Assembly (NCBI GenBank): GCA_964587755.1
Contig: CAZPMC010000007.1
Span: forward strand, 4,116-68,115
Length of the DNA: 64,000 nucleotides
Source: CAZPMC01 sp964587755
GTDB lineage: Bacteria; Bacillota; Clostridia; Acetivibrionales; DTU013
Direction: 5' to 3'
The notes under the pieces are model-generated. The model searched no databases. It saw nothing but the letters and a program-made list of their open reading frames with translations, and had not been told where the DNA came from. A program made the position numbers and the translations under genes. Below, piece after piece: positions 44,023 to 52,420 of this stretch. Every line of letters begins with the position of its first letter. Within the stretch, counting starts at the first letter, position 1.

Positions 44023-44214
44023 ATGTCCGATAAAAGTAAATCAATGACTAATATATCCTCAGCTTTGGGACTTGTATTTGGAGCAGCAGCGGGGTTACTG
44101 ATTTCAATTCTGTGCAGTTTTTCAATAGCGTTGGGTATTGTTTTCGGCGCAGCAATTGGTCTGATAATTGGCATAATGTTTTTTAGCTATTCGAAAAGTA
44201 AAATGACAAAATAG
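44023..44214 (+). CDS. Small glycine-rich membrane protein (63 residues)
   Basis: I do not recognise it. From ATG 44023 it has a short polar head (SDKSKSMTNISS), then two membrane segments rich in GxxxG-like pairs (GLVFGAAAGLLIS, GIVFGAAIGLIIGIM), and a basic tail. I chose 44023 because AGGAGG at 44011-44016 is six bases upstream; the in-frame ATG 44017 abuts it. It belongs to the same small cassette. Confidence 0.6.
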   Translation: MSDKSKSMTNISSALGLVFGAAAGLLISILCSFSIALGIVFGAAIGLIIGIMFFSYSKSKMTK

Positions 44215-44266
44215 CAAAACATACTAAGATGACTGAATCATCGAAGAGAGGGTAGGTATATTTAAA

Positions 44267-44728
44267 ATGATTATACAAATTGGTAAGCACAGAGTGAATC
44301 AGGGTATGAGATTATTTTTGAGATTTATAAGCTTTATTCTTGTTATTTTTATTTTATTTGCCTTAGCCACAGGCTGTAAAGGTACTTCAAAAGTGAATGA
44401 AACTGAAAACACAAGTGAGCCGGCATATAATCAAGATGTGACGCATTCGCCTCAGGATGAAGGTGAAGAAACGACGTCAGATACTGATGAGACAGCTCCG
44501 TTTCAAACCGACACCGGAACATATCAGGGACGAATTGACAGCAACTTTATAGAAATAGCAATTTCCGGTGTACCAAAAGAAAAAGCGATAGCTGTATTTA
44601 TGTTATCAGAAGAGCTTAAAGAAAAATTTGATATAGTTGAGCCAGGAACAAACGAAGTAATAATGTTCGAATACTACATCAACGAAAACAACCAGAAAGT
44701 TATTGTAAATATCAAATCGTTAAATTAA
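44267..44728 (+). CDS. Predicted lipoprotein (hypothetical)
   Basis: A 153-residue protein with an unusually long N-terminal region, a signal segment ISFILVIFILFALATGC ending in a lipobox, then a linker of Thr/Glu/Asp and a C-terminal beta-rich domain (about 75-153) with TYQGRIDSNFIEIAISGV. I do not recognise a family. It may be the last gene of the Xre cassette. The ribosome binding site (GAGGG) is farther than usual from ATG 44267, so the true start may be downstream. Confidence 0.6.
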   Translation: MIIQIGKHRVNQGMRLFLRFISFILVIFILFALATGCKGTSKVNETENTSEPAYNQDVTHSPQDEGEETTSDTDETAPFQTDTGTYQGRIDSNFIEIAISGVPKEKAIAVFMLSEELKEKFDIVEPGTNEVIMFEYYINENNQKVIVNIKSLN

Positions 44729-44736
44729 TATCCACT

Positions 44737-44840
44737 AAGCAAAGGTAGTAAAGGGGACGGTTCTCTTTCTGGTGTACTTTAAAGCGAAATAAAGCAAAAA
44801 GAACCGTCCGTCCTCCCCTTTGCTTGCGTCCCCTTTGCTT
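44737..44840. repeat. REP-like palindromic element
   Basis: AAGCAAAGG (44737-44745) and its complement end (44832-44840) enclose GGGGACGGTTCT and AGAACCGTCC in inverted order, around a spacer. Elements with GGGGACGGTTCTTTTT recur in many clostridial genomes and often accompany RAYT/IS200-type transposases. A short relative lies at 63628-63651. Confidence 0.7.
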
Positions 44841-44890
44841 ATAGAAAATCTAAAGGATTTTAAGTGAGCTGAAATAGTCCGACTCATTCA

Positions 44891-44899
44891 TGGTATAAT
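44891..44899 (+). promoter_or_regulatory. Extended -10 promoter candidate for the DUF885 gene
   Basis: TGG-TATAAT, 40 bases before ATG 44939; no good -35 box. Confidence 0.5.
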
Positions 44900-44938
44900 A
44901 TAAGTTGCAGTATACTTTTATAATTGGGGGAGGATAAA

Positions 44939-46597
44939 ATGAAGAACCATAAACTGATTTCTGTATATAGGGTACTTGATAAGGATTGTGCTTTATACTC
45001 AGATAAACTAAGGAGCAATCGCAGTTTTGAGAGGACATTATTTAATCCCGATATTTCTGAGAAGGAGACACTGGAAAAAGAGCTGGAAGCATTGAAAATA
45101 CGTGCACAATCCATTGAAAGACCTGATGATGTATTTTCATTAATCCAAAGTCATTTTATCGATTTTTTAGATGAAAAGAAGATCGAAATGGAGAATTTAT
45201 TCAAAAGGCCTGCACGATATATTAGCACTTTTTTCGGCACATTTTACAATTTTGTCAGAAAGGATTCCCGCTCTGATGAAGAAAAGGCTGAAATACTTAT
45301 TGCAAGGTACGCTCAGGCTGATGATGTATGGAGAGGTATAAAAACATGGATTGAAGATGTATCCTTACTTAATCTGCAAGAGTTTATAAGCAACTGCAAA
45401 TTGTTTATTGATACAATGACTATTGAAATTCCACGGGTACCCGGCTATTTCAACCACTTCAACGAAGTAAAAATAAATGAAATAATTGATTCAATCAAGA
45501 CATTATCCGGTAAAATGGCAGAATGGATTCAATATGCGGAAGCTATTGCTGGAAAAAAAGGAATATCCGCCACAGAGGAGACGACGGACAGCGATGTAAT
45601 AAAATTCGAAGAATCATATTACAGGGCACTACTGGGTGATGTAATTGGTGTTAATCTCGATGAAATTCTATCCTGGCATGAAGAAGAAATAAAAAAGACA
45701 AGGGATGAAGTTTTTGAAATTGCGGGTAAATTAAAGATACCCGATGCTTTCCCCAAGACAATGTCAGAAGTAAATGATATACTGCTCAAATATGCAGGCC
45801 CCTGCGACTCACCCGAAGAAATGTATGAACGGGCAAATGGTTATATAAAAAGATCAAGAGCTGGTACAAAGGGTTATGTCTGGCTGCCCGATGATGAGAC
45901 CTGCTTGGTTAAAAAAGTTCCCGAGAATCTAAAATCATCATATCCCTGGGGAGGCTATGGCGGAGGCTGTCCTTTTAGAAGACCGCTTCAGGGTGAAATG
46001 TTTCTTAATAACTTCAATTACAAAGCAGTAACTGACGGGTGGATTAAGATGAATACTGTCCACGAAGCATACCCGGGGCATCATGTCCAGTTTGTCAGAA
46101 CGACTCTTGATCCCATTGCCGAAACAATAAAAATCGGTGCAAAATCTACACCTATTTCTGAAGGAACCTGCCTTAGATCCGAGAGAGTATTTGAGTTTGT
46201 ATTTCCTGAGGACCCATTCTATAAGCTGTTCGTAGCATACAGAAGGCACCACACCTCCGTAAGAATTAAAGCTGATTTAATGCTAAGGTATTTTGGTAAT
46301 ACAATAGGAGAGGTGACTAAGCTTTATATGGACGAGCTAGGCTTTGACAGGGTAACAGCACGAGGACAGGTGAAGGCACAGGAAGGTCAGCAGGGATATT
46401 TTACTTCATATTATTACGGAATGAAAAAGCTATGTGATTGGGAGAAAAAATACGGGATAGATGAAAAAACATACACCGAGCTGTTATTCTCTGCAGGAAG
46501 AATCAGCTTAGAAAATTTTGAAAAATTCCTCAAGCTTTCAAAAGAAGATAAAGAAAGATATCTACATGATTTCCCAAGCCTGCTTCAATTCAAATAA
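44939..46597 (+). CDS. DUF885 family metallopeptidase-like protein
   Basis: A 552-residue DUF885 protein, predicted cytosolic (no signal peptide). The signature is NTVHEAYPGHHVQFVR, with H375 E376 and H381 H382 as probable zinc ligands, followed by TPISEGTC and QAEGQQGYF-like text (KAQEGQQGYFTSYYYG). It is probably a carboxypeptidase or dipeptidase, substrate unknown. ATG 44939 has GGGGGAGG upstream; a TTG at 44924 in frame overlaps that site. It is a single-gene unit ended by a strong terminator. Confidence 0.85.
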   Translation: MKNHKLISVYRVLDKDCALYSDKLRSNRSFERTLFNPDISEKETLEKELEALKIRAQSIERPDDVFSLIQSHFIDFLDEKKIEMENLFKRPARYISTFFGTFYNFVRKDSRSDEEKAEILIARYAQADDVWRGIKTWIEDVSLLNLQEFISNCKLFIDTMTIEIPRVPGYFNHFNEVKINEIIDSIKTLSGKMAEWIQYAEAIAGKKGISATEETTDSDVIKFEESYYRALLGDVIGVNLDEILSWHEEEIKKTRDEVFEIAGKLKIPDAFPKTMSEVNDILLKYAGPCDSPEEMYERANGYIKRSRAGTKGYVWLPDDETCLVKKVPENLKSSYPWGGYGGGCPFRRPLQGEMFLNNFNYKAVTDGWIKMNTVHEAYPGHHVQFVRTTLDPIAETIKIGAKSTPISEGTCLRSERVFEFVFPEDPFYKLFVAYRRHHTSVRIKADLMLRYFGNTIGEVTKLYMDELGFDRVTARGQVKAQEGQQGYFTSYYYGMKKLCDWEKKYGIDEKTYTELLFSAGRISLENFEKFLKLSKEDKERYLHDFPSLLQFK

Positions 46598-46606
46598 ACT
46601 AAAAAA

Positions 46607-46642
46607 AACTACTGACAGATTATTTCTGTCAGTAGTTTTTTC
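46607..46642 (+). terminator. Terminator after the DUF885 gene
   Basis: AACTACTGACAGA pairs with TCTGTCAGTAGTT exactly, loop TTATT, then TTTTT. It overlaps the end of the converging small gene and may serve it too. Confidence 0.9.
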
Positions 46643-46814
46643 TTTCAAAGAACGGTTCTATCTGCTGATTTGATTTTAGCTGCTCATTAACACTACTGTT
46701 AATAGCTGATATTTTTTTACATCTTGAGTTTTCAACTAATATACAGCTATCGATGATGGAATCTGATGCAAACTCAGTATCCTTAAAACGGTTGCCTGAG
46801 TTGTTTCTCGCCAT
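46629..46814 (-). CDS. Small soluble protein (61 residues)
   Basis: I do not recognise a family. From ATG 46814 the product is 61 residues: ARNNSGNRFKDTEFASDSII then a polar middle with one CxxxxxxxC spacing and a basic end. AAAGGAGA is correctly placed for this ATG; two in-frame ATGs upstream are less well placed. It lies alone on the minus strand between two plus-strand units. Confidence 0.5.
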   Translation of the reverse strand: MARNNSGNRFKDTEFASDSIIDSCILVENSRCKKISAINSSVNEQLKSNQQIEPFFERKNY

Positions 46815-46898
46815 ATACATCTCTCCTTTTATAAGCATTTAGTGTATAATTAATTTTAGTTTAAACAAATTTCTGATTTTTATTTAGGAGTCTTGGAA

Positions 46899-47618
46899 AT
46901 GAAATTAAATGGCAGATTGCTGTCAATTGCAGAAAAATTACCGGCATGTGATATTTTAGTTGATATAGGGACAGATCATGGATATATACCTATATATGCT
47001 GTTAAGAATAATATCTGCAAAAAAGCAATTGCATCCGATTTAAGAGAAGGCCCCTTAAAAGCTGCACTTAGGAATATAAAGAAGAACTCGGTTGAAAGAA
47101 AAATTGAATTAAGACAGGGGAATGGCTTGGAAAGTATTCTTCCGTATGAATGTGATTTGATTGTAATTGCTGGTATGGGAGGCTCATTAATAAGAGATAT
47201 ATTATCAGAATCATTGGAAAAAGCTAAAAGAGCAAAGCTTCTCGTACTTCAACCAAATACTGCACTGTTTCATCTTCGGAAGTGGCTTTATGAAAACGGC
47301 TTTGACATTGTTGATGAAGCATTGTCTTTTGATGCAGGGAAGTTTTATTGCATAATAAGCACAAAATGGACGGGGGTTTCAAACCAGATGGAGGATGAGG
47401 ATTATTATCTCGGCCTTAAACTATTTTCATCCAAAGATCCCCTGCTTAATGCATACCTTAATAAAAAGTTAAGCGAGCTTAATGTGATAATCACCGGAAG
47501 AGCAAGGTCGAATAAAGAAAATAAACACAAAAGGGATTATGATAATGATATAAGCACTGTATCATGTATTAAGATAAAGGAAAGAATCGTTGATTATTTG
47601 GAAGGGAGAAGAGAATAA
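46899..47618 (+). CDS. trmK: tRNA (adenine-22-N1)-methyltransferase TrmK
   Basis: A 239-residue class I SAM-dependent methyltransferase of the TrmK family. Motif I is VDIGTDHGYIPIYAVKN, motif II ASDLREGPLKAAL, and the catalytic region IVIAGMGGSLIRDIL. It modifies A22 in some tRNAs. ATG 46899 has AGGAG at 46886-46890; TTG 46893 is too close. It overlaps the nif3-like gene by 1 bp, the usual trmK-nif3 pair of Firmicutes. Confidence 0.92.
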   Translation: MKLNGRLLSIAEKLPACDILVDIGTDHGYIPIYAVKNNICKKAIASDLREGPLKAALRNIKKNSVERKIELRQGNGLESILPYECDLIVIAGMGGSLIRDILSESLEKAKRAKLLVLQPNTALFHLRKWLYENGFDIVDEALSFDAGKFYCIISTKWTGVSNQMEDEDYYLGLKLFSSKDPLLNAYLNKKLSELNVIITGRARSNKENKHKRDYDNDISTVSCIKIKERIVDYLEGRRE

Positions 47619-48385
47619 TGATAACTTGCAGCGATATTATTGCCTATTTTGAAGAAACAGCACCATCACAACTGGCAGAGGAGTGGGACAATATCGGACT
47701 TCTTGTAGGAAATAAAAAGGACAAGGTTGAAAGAATTCTGCTTTGCATGGACGTTACATCAGCGTCATTGAAGGAGGCAATAAATAAAAGGGCAGACTTG
47801 ATTATAAACCACCATCCTGTTTTATTCAGGGCTATAAAAAAAGTAGTGGAAGGTGAGGGGAACGGAAGCCTATTACATGGACTTATCAAAAATAATATAA
47901 ATGTTTTTACAGCCCATACAAATCTGGATTATGTGGACAATGGCGTTAATGCAAGGCTTGCTCAGATTATTGGATTGAAAGATTTTGTGGTAATTGGCAA
48001 AGGACCGGGCAGAGTCGGTATTCTTGAATCGGTAATCAGTTTGGAGGAATTTGCTTTCAATGTAAAAAGGATTCTTAAGTCACCGGCTGTAAGAGTTATA
48101 GGTGAACCAAAAAACGCAATTAAGAGGGTGGCAGTATTCAGCGGCAGCTTCGATGATAATATTGAGGAGATTATGAAAGCTAATGCAGATGTTCTTGTAA
48201 CAGGTGACGTAAAATACCATACTGCCCTGGATGCTATTGAGGCTGGTCTTTGTATTATAGATGCAGGTCACTTTTATACCGAAAGAGTAATACTTAAGCC
48301 TCTAAAGGATGCTCTCAAATTAAAATTCCCGGATGTCACTGTTTTTTGTTTTACAGACGAAAAGGATCCCTTTACAACAATATAA
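47618..48385 (+). CDS. Nif3-like dinuclear metal-centre protein
   Basis: A 255-residue Nif3/YqfO-family protein. Metal-binding text: DLIINHHPVLFR, VFTAHTNLDYVDNGVNARLA and IIDAGHFYTERV give the conserved His and Asp/Glu ligands of the dinuclear centre. A GTP cyclohydrolase-type name is sometimes applied but function is unproven. It lacks the internal insert of the longer Bacillus YqfO. It follows trmK; rnpB follows. Confidence 0.93.
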   Translation: MITCSDIIAYFEETAPSQLAEEWDNIGLLVGNKKDKVERILLCMDVTSASLKEAINKRADLIINHHPVLFRAIKKVVEGEGNGSLLHGLIKNNINVFTAHTNLDYVDNGVNARLAQIIGLKDFVVIGKGPGRVGILESVISLEEFAFNVKRILKSPAVRVIGEPKNAIKRVAVFSGSFDDNIEEIMKANADVLVTGDVKYHTALDAIEAGLCIIDAGHFYTERVILKPLKDALKLKFPDVTVFCFTDEKDPFTTI

Positions 48386-48423
48386 TCGAGGCTACAAAAT
48401 GTTCCATTGACTATAAACAGAAT

Positions 48424-48452
48424 TTGAATTATTATTATGTTCGGAATATAAT
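48424..48452 (+). promoter_or_regulatory. Sigma-A promoter for rnpB
   Basis: TTGAAT (48424-48429), 17 bp spacer, TATAAT (48447-48452). Predicted start near 48459-48463 matches the RNA 5' end. Confidence 0.85.
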
Positions 48453-48462
48453 AACCGCATGT

Positions 48463-48801
48463 TGAGTAAGCCAGATAATCGCAGGTACAGTGCCGAAAGG
48501 CCGTATCTGAGGAAAGTCCGGGCTCCATAGGGCAGGATGCCGGGTAACTCCCGGTGAAGGCGACTTCAAGGAAAGTGCAACAGAAATATACCGCGTCTTT
48601 TGACGTAAGGGTGGAAAGGTGAGGTAAGAGCTCACCAGCGGCATGGCGACTTGCCGGTCTATGTAAACCCCATCCGGAGCAACACCGCAGAGGGACATTA
48701 TGGTTGCCCGCCAGTCCCGGGCAGGTGGCTTGAGCCAATCAGAAATGCTTGGCCTAGATAGATGATTATCGAATACAGAACCCGGCTTATAGGCTTACTC
48801 A
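48463..48801 (+). ncRNA. rnpB: RNase P RNA (class A-like)
   Basis: The catalytic RNA of RNase P. Conserved blocks in order: GAGGAAAGTCCGGGCTCC (P4 5' strand region), CAACAGAAATATACCGC, GGGTGGAAAGGTG and GGTAAGAGCTCACC, TAAACCCCATCCGGAGCAA, then CAGAACCCGGCTTATAGGC at the 3' end. P1 is formed by TGAGTAAGCC and GGCTTACTCA. The order with a GGTAAGAGCTCACC block fits the ancestral A type rather than the Bacillus B type. It lies between nif3-like and tepA genes, with promoter and terminator. Confidence 0.97.
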
Positions 48802-48812
48802 TACTATATATC

Positions 48813-48848
48813 AAAAACACTTGCTTTTAAGGCGGGTGTTTTTGTTTT
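48813..48848 (+). terminator. Terminator after rnpB
   Basis: AAAAACACTTGC, loop, GCGGGTGTTTTT (one mismatch-like G-T pair), then a T-rich tail. Confidence 0.85.
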
Positions 48849-48933
48849 TGTCACTGCATTATATTTGTTATTTAAACAATAATATATAAATAGAATTGAT
48901 TAAAGCAAAGTTTTGTTTAATTTAGAGGTGCAT

Positions 48934-49707
48934 ATGATAAATGAAAACGGCACGAATCAGATACATGAGACAAATAACCCGGATACTGCTTTAAGCAAGC
49001 CAACACAAAATAACAATACCCTTGCTGAGATAAAAGAATTAGGGAAAACAACAATAGCAAATCCAAAGGGTAATATACATTGTCTTACAATAATAGGTCA
49101 GATAGAAGGTCATATAATCCTTCCTCCACAAAATAAAACGACTAAATACGAACATGTAATACCTCAACTTGTTGCCATTGAGGAAAATCCGGAAATTGAC
49201 GGGCTATTGCTTATATTAAATACAGTAGGAGGGGATGTTGAGGCAGGGCTTGCTATCGCAGAAATGATTGCAAGCATGTCAAAACCGACCGTATCTCTTG
49301 TACTAGGTGGAGGACACAGCATAGGTGTTCCTATGGCTGTCTCTACTGACTTTTCATATATAGCCCCATCGGCAACAATGACAATTCACCCTATCAGACT
49401 AAGTGGTATGGTTATCGGGGTTCCTCAAACATATGAGTACTTTGATAAAATGCAAGAGAGGGTTGTGCGCTTTGTAAGCAAAAATTCCAAAATATCCAGA
49501 AAGTCTTTCAGAGAACTAATGCTTAAGACTGGAGAGTTGGCAAATGATGTAGGGACAGTTCTATTTGGAGAGGAGGCAGTGAAAAAAAAGCTCATTTGTT
49601 CGGTAGGGGGGCTTTCAGATGCACTTAACAAGCTATATGAGCTAATTGCCGAAAAGCGCTTTCAAATACAGCAATTGAATAATAATAAAGGGGGCGGGCT
49701 TCAGTGA
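48934..49707 (+). CDS. TepA-like ClpP-family serine protease
   Basis: A 257-residue ClpP-fold protein, like Bacillus TepA/YmfB, which helps degrade signal peptides. It has GLLLILNTVGGDVEAGLAIAE, GGGHSIGVPMAV with the candidate serine, and MTIHPIRLSG with the His. No signal peptide is visible, so it acts in the cytosol or at the membrane. ATG 48934 has GAGGTG upstream; a TTG/ATG-free extension to 48913 is not supported. It overlaps ylzJ by 4 bp and precedes ftsK, matching the Bacillus order ymfB-ylzJ-spoIIIE. Confidence 0.9.
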   Translation: MINENGTNQIHETNNPDTALSKPTQNNNTLAEIKELGKTTIANPKGNIHCLTIIGQIEGHIILPPQNKTTKYEHVIPQLVAIEENPEIDGLLLILNTVGGDVEAGLAIAEMIASMSKPTVSLVLGGGHSIGVPMAVSTDFSYIAPSATMTIHPIRLSGMVIGVPQTYEYFDKMQERVVRFVSKNSKISRKSFRELMLKTGELANDVGTVLFGEEAVKKKLICSVGGLSDALNKLYELIAEKRFQIQQLNNNKGGGLQ

Positions 49708-49940
49708 TTCTTTACTCCATAGTTCCTGCTGAATTGGTTTTCCGGGGAAATAATTATTTGGAAGAAGATAAGCTTCGAGAAGCATATTATAACGGCGAGA
49801 GAATAATTGTGGCACAGATGTCTGATCGCCAATATGAAATAAGAAAACTATTGAGTACAAATCCAAGATCCTTTCTAAATCCTGCATTTCAACCCGGAAA
49901 TACAGTTGATGTTTCCTTGCTTAAAATGCTCGACAATTAA
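49704..49940 (+). CDS. ylzJ: YlzJ-like small protein
   Basis: A 78-residue protein beginning ILYSIVPAELVFRGN and ending NPAFQPGNTVDVSLLKML, the YlzJ pattern. GTG 49704 overlaps the previous stop. Members lie between tepA and spoIIIE/ftsK. Function is not known. Confidence 0.88.
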   Translation: MILYSIVPAELVFRGNNYLEEDKLREAYYNGERIIVAQMSDRQYEIRKLLSTNPRSFLNPAFQPGNTVDVSLLKMLDN

Positions 49941-50021
49941 GAAATCGAATGAGCTCTGTTATCTAGAAAAGGTTGAGAAAATATGGTATAGTATTGATGA
50001 TAACTAACCGGGGGTGTAATT

Positions 50022-52409
50022 TTGAGAGGGAAAAAAACACAAAAGAAAAATTCTGCAGCCAAAAAGAAAAACAAAAGCGTTCATTATAGGGAAATACAGG
50101 GCATTTTACTACTTGCCATAGGCATACTTGCATTATTAAGCTTTTATGTAAAGGATTCAATAGGACTTTTCGGCGTGTTTATCAGGGACGTATCCTTAGG
50201 CATGCTCGGACTGCCTGCCTTTCTCATACCTCCTGTAATTATACTTTTTGCTGGTCTATTGATATTTTCTGATGAAAAAATTGACCTTAATAATAAACCT
50301 TTATATGCTGTATTATTATTTTTACTTATTTCTGCAATGATTCAAACAGGCCAATATGTACCTGAAAGCTATAAAAATATTAAGCCGTTAGTTGCCTTAA
50401 AGCAATTTTATAACGACGGGGTGAGTTTTTCCGGCGGTGGTGTACTTGGGGGTATTATTAGTCTGCCGCTGCTTTTGACCTTTAGGGAATTAGGTACGAT
50501 TATTATACTTACCGCCTTGTCTCTAATTGACATTATTTTATTGACAAACTCCTCTATTTCAAACTTTTTTAAAAACATCAAAGGTCTCTTCGTTTCAAAG
50601 CATAAAGCCAAAAAAATAAAAAAGATGGCAAAGACCAATGATGAATCATATGAGGATATAGATTTTCAACCGGACATTTTAGGTGAAGGCGATGATATGT
50701 CCTTGAGTTTTAATAAAACACCAAAGGTAATTGATTTTAAAATTGAAAAAACCTCGAGAGAATTGAGAAAAAAGAATACAAAAGGCACAAAAACAAGAAC
50801 GGTTAAAAACCCCGACCTAGAAGATGCAAATGAAGATTCAGATATAAACTTAGTGATAGCGGATTTAAAAAGAAATAAAAGTAAGCTTTCTGAAAAGGCA
50901 ACTATTGATGAAGTTAATGTATCTTCTGCTGATGTTGCATCATTCGGGAGCAAGAAAAACTCCCAGTATACTTTTCCCCCTTATGAACTTCTTATTGAGG
51001 ACCAGGAATCAGCAGGCAGATCAAAGAACTATAGAAGCCAGATCTTAGATGGTGCAAAAAAGCTTGAGGAAACCTTGAGCAGCTTTGGAGTATCTGCGAA
51101 GGTTATTAATGTAACTAGAGGTCCCACCGTCACCAGATACGAATTACAGCCAAGTGCGGGAGTTAAGGTCAGCAGGATTGTAAATCTGTCTGATGATATC
51201 GCTTTAAATCTTGCTGCTCCTGGCATTAGGATTGAAGCTCCTATACCGGGTAAGGCAGCGATTGGCATAGAGGTACCGAATAAAGAGATAAATATGGTGC
51301 GGCTTAGGGATGTTCTAGAATCTAAAGAATTTGCCCAGCACCCGTCAAAAATTGCATTTGCAGTCGGAAAGGATATTTCAGGCGAAACAATAATAGCTGA
51401 CATTGCAAAGATGCCTCATCTTTTGATAGCCGGTGCTACAGGCTCAGGAAAGAGTGTTTGTATTAATAGTCTTATTGTGGGCTTGCTGTACAAATCTACT
51501 CCAGATGAAGTAAGACTTTTGATGATTGACCCGAAGGTGGTTGAGCTTGGAGTATACAATGGAATACCACATCTTCTTATACCTGTGGTCACCGAACCTA
51601 AAAAGGCTGCAGGCGCACTAAACTGGGCTGTTCAAGAGATGGTAAACAGATATAAATTATTTGCGGACAAAGCTGTCAGGGATATAAAAGGATACAATGA
51701 TTTAGTAAAAAGAACAGGAGAGGAAAAAACACTGCCCCAAATTGTCATCATAATAGATGAGTTGGCGGATTTAATGATGGTGGCTCCAAATGATGTTGAG
51801 GACGCTATATGCAGATTGGCTCAGATGGCAAGAGCAGCAGGTATGCATCTTGTAATCGCTACTCAAAGACCCTCCGTAGACGTTATAACAGGTGTTATTA
51901 AGGCAAATATTACGTCCAGAATATCCTTTGCTGTTTCCTCCCAGATAGATTCAAGAACTATTCTTGATATGGCAGGTGCCGAAAAGCTTTTAGGCCGGGG
52001 TGATATGTTGATTCTTCCGGCTGGAAGAGCGAAGCCATTTAGAGTTCAGGGTGCCAATATAACTGATGAAGAAGTTGAAAGGGTAGTTGAGTTCGTCAAA
52101 GCCCAGGCGGATACCTCATATGACAATGATATTATTGAGGAAATAAACAATGGAAATACATCCTTTGACAATGATGAATCAGACGCCGATGAATTGTTGC
52201 CTAAAGCTATAGAAGCTGTTGTGGAAGCAGGACATGCTTCTGTATCCCTAATCCAACGGAAATTCAGAGTTGGGTATGCAAGGGCTGCAAGGATCGTAGA
52301 TCAGATGGAGGAAAGAGGCATAATTGGCGGATTTGAAGGCAGTAAGCCAAGGCAGCTTCTTATTACAAAGCAGCAATGGCAAGAAATGCAGTTGTCTGAC
52401 AAGGAGTAG
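50022..52409 (+). CDS. ftsK: DNA translocase FtsK/SpoIIIE
   Basis: A 795-residue DNA pump for chromosome segregation. Four to five membrane segments occupy about 25-185, then an acidic/basic linker (about 185-310), the ATPase motor with Walker A GATGSGKS near residue 471 and Walker B IVIIIDELADLM, and the C-terminal gamma winged-helix domain (about 725-790, ASVSLIQRKFRVGYARAARI) that reads orientation sequences. TTG 50022 has GGGGGTG upstream; a TGG-TATAGT extended -10 lies at 49984-49992. A spore role is possible but cannot be told from FtsK. Confidence 0.95.
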   Translation: MRGKKTQKKNSAAKKKNKSVHYREIQGILLLAIGILALLSFYVKDSIGLFGVFIRDVSLGMLGLPAFLIPPVIILFAGLLIFSDEKIDLNNKPLYAVLLFLLISAMIQTGQYVPESYKNIKPLVALKQFYNDGVSFSGGGVLGGIISLPLLLTFRELGTIIILTALSLIDIILLTNSSISNFFKNIKGLFVSKHKAKKIKKMAKTNDESYEDIDFQPDILGEGDDMSLSFNKTPKVIDFKIEKTSRELRKKNTKGTKTRTVKNPDLEDANEDSDINLVIADLKRNKSKLSEKATIDEVNVSSADVASFGSKKNSQYTFPPYELLIEDQESAGRSKNYRSQILDGAKKLEETLSSFGVSAKVINVTRGPTVTRYELQPSAGVKVSRIVNLSDDIALNLAAPGIRIEAPIPGKAAIGIEVPNKEINMVRLRDVLESKEFAQHPSKIAFAVGKDISGETIIADIAKMPHLLIAGATGSGKSVCINSLIVGLLYKSTPDEVRLLMIDPKVVELGVYNGIPHLLIPVVTEPKKAAGALNWAVQEMVNRYKLFADKAVRDIKGYNDLVKRTGEEKTLPQIVIIIDELADLMMVAPNDVEDAICRLAQMARAAGMHLVIATQRPSVDVITGVIKANITSRISFAVSSQIDSRTILDMAGAEKLLGRGDMLILPAGRAKPFRVQGANITDEEVERVVEFVKAQADTSYDNDIIEEINNGNTSFDNDESDADELLPKAIEAVVEAGHASVSLIQRKFRVGYARAARIVDQMEERGIIGGFEGSKPRQLLITKQQWQEMQLSDKE

Positions 52410-52420
52410 GAGGTTTTATT

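Noticed and set aside
48274..48738. Minus-strand open frames over rnpB
   Set aside because: They are shadows of a structured RNA gene.
49984..49992. Strong promoter for ftsK
   Set aside because: Only an extended -10 (TGG-TATAGT) is present without a -35; mentioned with the gene but not listed as a separate feature.
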